Assembly (NCBI GenBank): GCA_025463545.1
Contig: JAODAR010000012.1
Coordinates: 1-43,010 of the forward strand
DNA length: 43,010 nucleotides
Origin: Microbacteriaceae bacterium
GTDB taxonomy: Bacteria; Actinomycetota; Actinomycetes; Actinomycetales; Microbacteriaceae
Direction: 5' to 3'
The first letter of the stretch is position 1. Each line of letters opens with the position of its first letter. The notes below the pieces were generated by a model. It was not told where the DNA came from. It worked only from the letters and a program-made list of their open reading frames with translations, and ran no database searches. Shown piece by piece: positions 42,178 through 43,010 of the stretch. A program made the position numbers and the translations under genes.

Positions 42178-43010
42178 GTGGCCGCACCCAGCCGTCTCGA
42201 CTCAGTCATCGCCCTTGCCCGCCACCGCGGGTTCGTCTTCCAGGCGGGTGAAATCTACGGCGGGTCGCGTTCGGCCTGGGACTACGGGCCCCTCGGCACT
42301 GAGCTCAAGGAGAACATCAAGCGCCAGTGGTGGCGGTACATGGTGACCAGCCGTGACGACGTCGTCGGGCTCGACTCGTCGGTGATCCTGCCGCGGCAGG
42401 TCTGGGAAGCCTCCGGGCACGTCGAGGTCTTCAGCGACCCGCTGGTCGAGTGCACGAACTGCCATCACCGCTTCCGCGCCGACCACCTCGAGGAAGAGTA
42501 CGAGGAGAAGAAGGGCCGCGTTCCCGAGAACGGCCTCGACGACATCGCCTGCCCGAACTGCGGCAACCGGCACACCTGGACCGAACCGCGCGCCTTCTCC
42601 GGCTTGCTCAAGACCTACCTCGGCCCGGTCGAGGAAGAATCCGGCCTGCACTACCTTCGCCCGGAGACCGCGCAGGGCATCTTCGTGAACTTCGCCAACG
42701 TGCTGCAGGCGGCGCGAATGAAGCCGCCGTTCGGCATCGGCCAGATCGGCAAGAGCTTCCGCAACGAGATCACCCCCGGCAACTTCATCGTCCGGACCCG
42801 CGAGTTCGAGCAGATGGAGATGGAGTACTTCGTCAAGCCGGGCGAGGACGAGGCGGCGCACGACTACTGGCTCGAGACCCGCCGGCAGTGGTGGCTGGAC
42901 CTCGGCATCCACGAGGAGAACCTGCGGCTGTTCGAGCACCCGAAGGAGAAGCTCTCCCACTACTCGAAGCGCACGGTCGACCTCGAGTACCGCTTCCGCT
43001 TCGGCGGCAA
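42178..43010 (+). CDS. glyS: Glycyl-tRNA synthetase (dimeric type), 3' end outside window
   Basis: The first 277 codons of a class II glycyl-tRNA synthetase of the eukaryote-like homodimeric type. It starts at GTG 42178 with GGAG 5 nt upstream. Visible parts are the N-terminal [15 protein letters not shown] and WDYGPLG block (motif 1 region), a zinc-binding insertion with Cys pairs CTNC and [21 protein letters not shown], and motif 2 [20 protein letters not shown]. The window ends in RFRFGG, so the catalytic C-terminal half and anticodon-binding domain are missing only because the sequence stops. Charges tRNA-Gly with glycine in the cytoplasm. Confidence 0.96.
   Translation, partial: MAAPSRLDSVIALARHRGFVFQAGEIYGGSRSAWDYGPLGTELKENIKRQWWRYMVTSRDDVVGLDSSVILPRQVWEASGHVEVFSDPLVECTNCHHRFRADHLEEEYEEKKGRVPENGLDDIACPNCGNRHTWTEPRAFSGLLKTYLGPVEEESGLHYLRPETAQGIFVNFANVLQAARMKPPFGIGQIGKSFRNEITPGNFIVRTREFEQMEMEYFVKPGEDEAAHDYWLETRRQWWLDLGIHEENLRLFEHPKEKLSHYSKRTVDLEYRFRFGG

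Noticed and set aside
1..43010. CRISPR arrays, rRNA genes, complete IS elements
   Set aside because: No regularly spaced direct repeats, rRNA signature stretches or transposase genes were seen.

Overview
The window is high-GC actinobacterial DNA, most likely from a member of the Microbacteriaceae or a close relative (an inference from gene content and order, not from a database search). Supporting features are CrgA, FhaA/FhaB, PASTA-type Ser/Thr kinases, a class E sortase, NucS in place of MutS/MutL, a tRNA without an encoded CCA end, and many genes whose -10 hexamer lies 6-7 nt before the start codon (leaderless transcripts).

Region 1 (1-12.9 kb) is the conserved origin-proximal cell-division and cell-wall block of Actinobacteria. 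It holds cyclophilin ppiA, a zinc-finger rhomboid protease, crgA, a sortase, a 53-residue membrane protein and pabA/trpG. A minus-strand operon fhaA-fhaB-pstP-rodA-pbpA-pknA-pknB follows, with stop/start overlaps at most junctions, and tRNA-Leu(CAG) closes the block. The gap between the convergent rhomboid and crgA genes holds a copy of a dispersed repeat, a cluster of DnaA-box-like 9-mers and a 28-bp palindrome.

Region 2 (12.9-22.7 kb) is an accessory island next to the tRNA-Leu gene. It opens with about 1.1 kb lacking any convincing gene. Then comes a LysR regulator divergent from a catabolic-looking cluster: Dabb protein, cyclase-family metal hydrolase (kynurenine formamidase/isatin hydrolase type), NCS1 nucleobase-type permease, RutA-like flavin oxygenase, extended SDR, RutF/HpaC-like flavin reductase, RibH2-type lumazine synthase with two compensating frameshifts, nitrilase-superfamily amidohydrolase, and SsuE/MsuE-like FMN reductase. 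The set suggests uptake of a cyclic ureide or other N-heterocycle, oxidative ring C-N cleavage by reduced flavin and O2, then amide hydrolysis. It is not the canonical Rut pathway and the substrate is unknown. This is the best candidate for an undescribed system.

Region 3 (22.8-43.0 kb) is ordinary chromosomal content. It contains two MFS exporters, an NAD-dependent epimerase next to NDH-2, a PRC-barrel/DUF2382 protein, a group II PLP decarboxylase, a HAD phosphatase, NucS and a MATE exporter. After these come a serine-hydrolase lipoprotein divergent from MATE, a tetronasin-type ABC exporter with a GbsR/MarR regulator, an M13 peptidase with N-terminal pentapeptide repeats, a beta-lactamase-fold protein lacking the general-base glutamate, a lipoprotein phosphoesterase, and the 5' part of glycyl-tRNA synthetase running off the end. 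Two further copies of the dispersed repeat lie at 34.5 and 40.0 kb.
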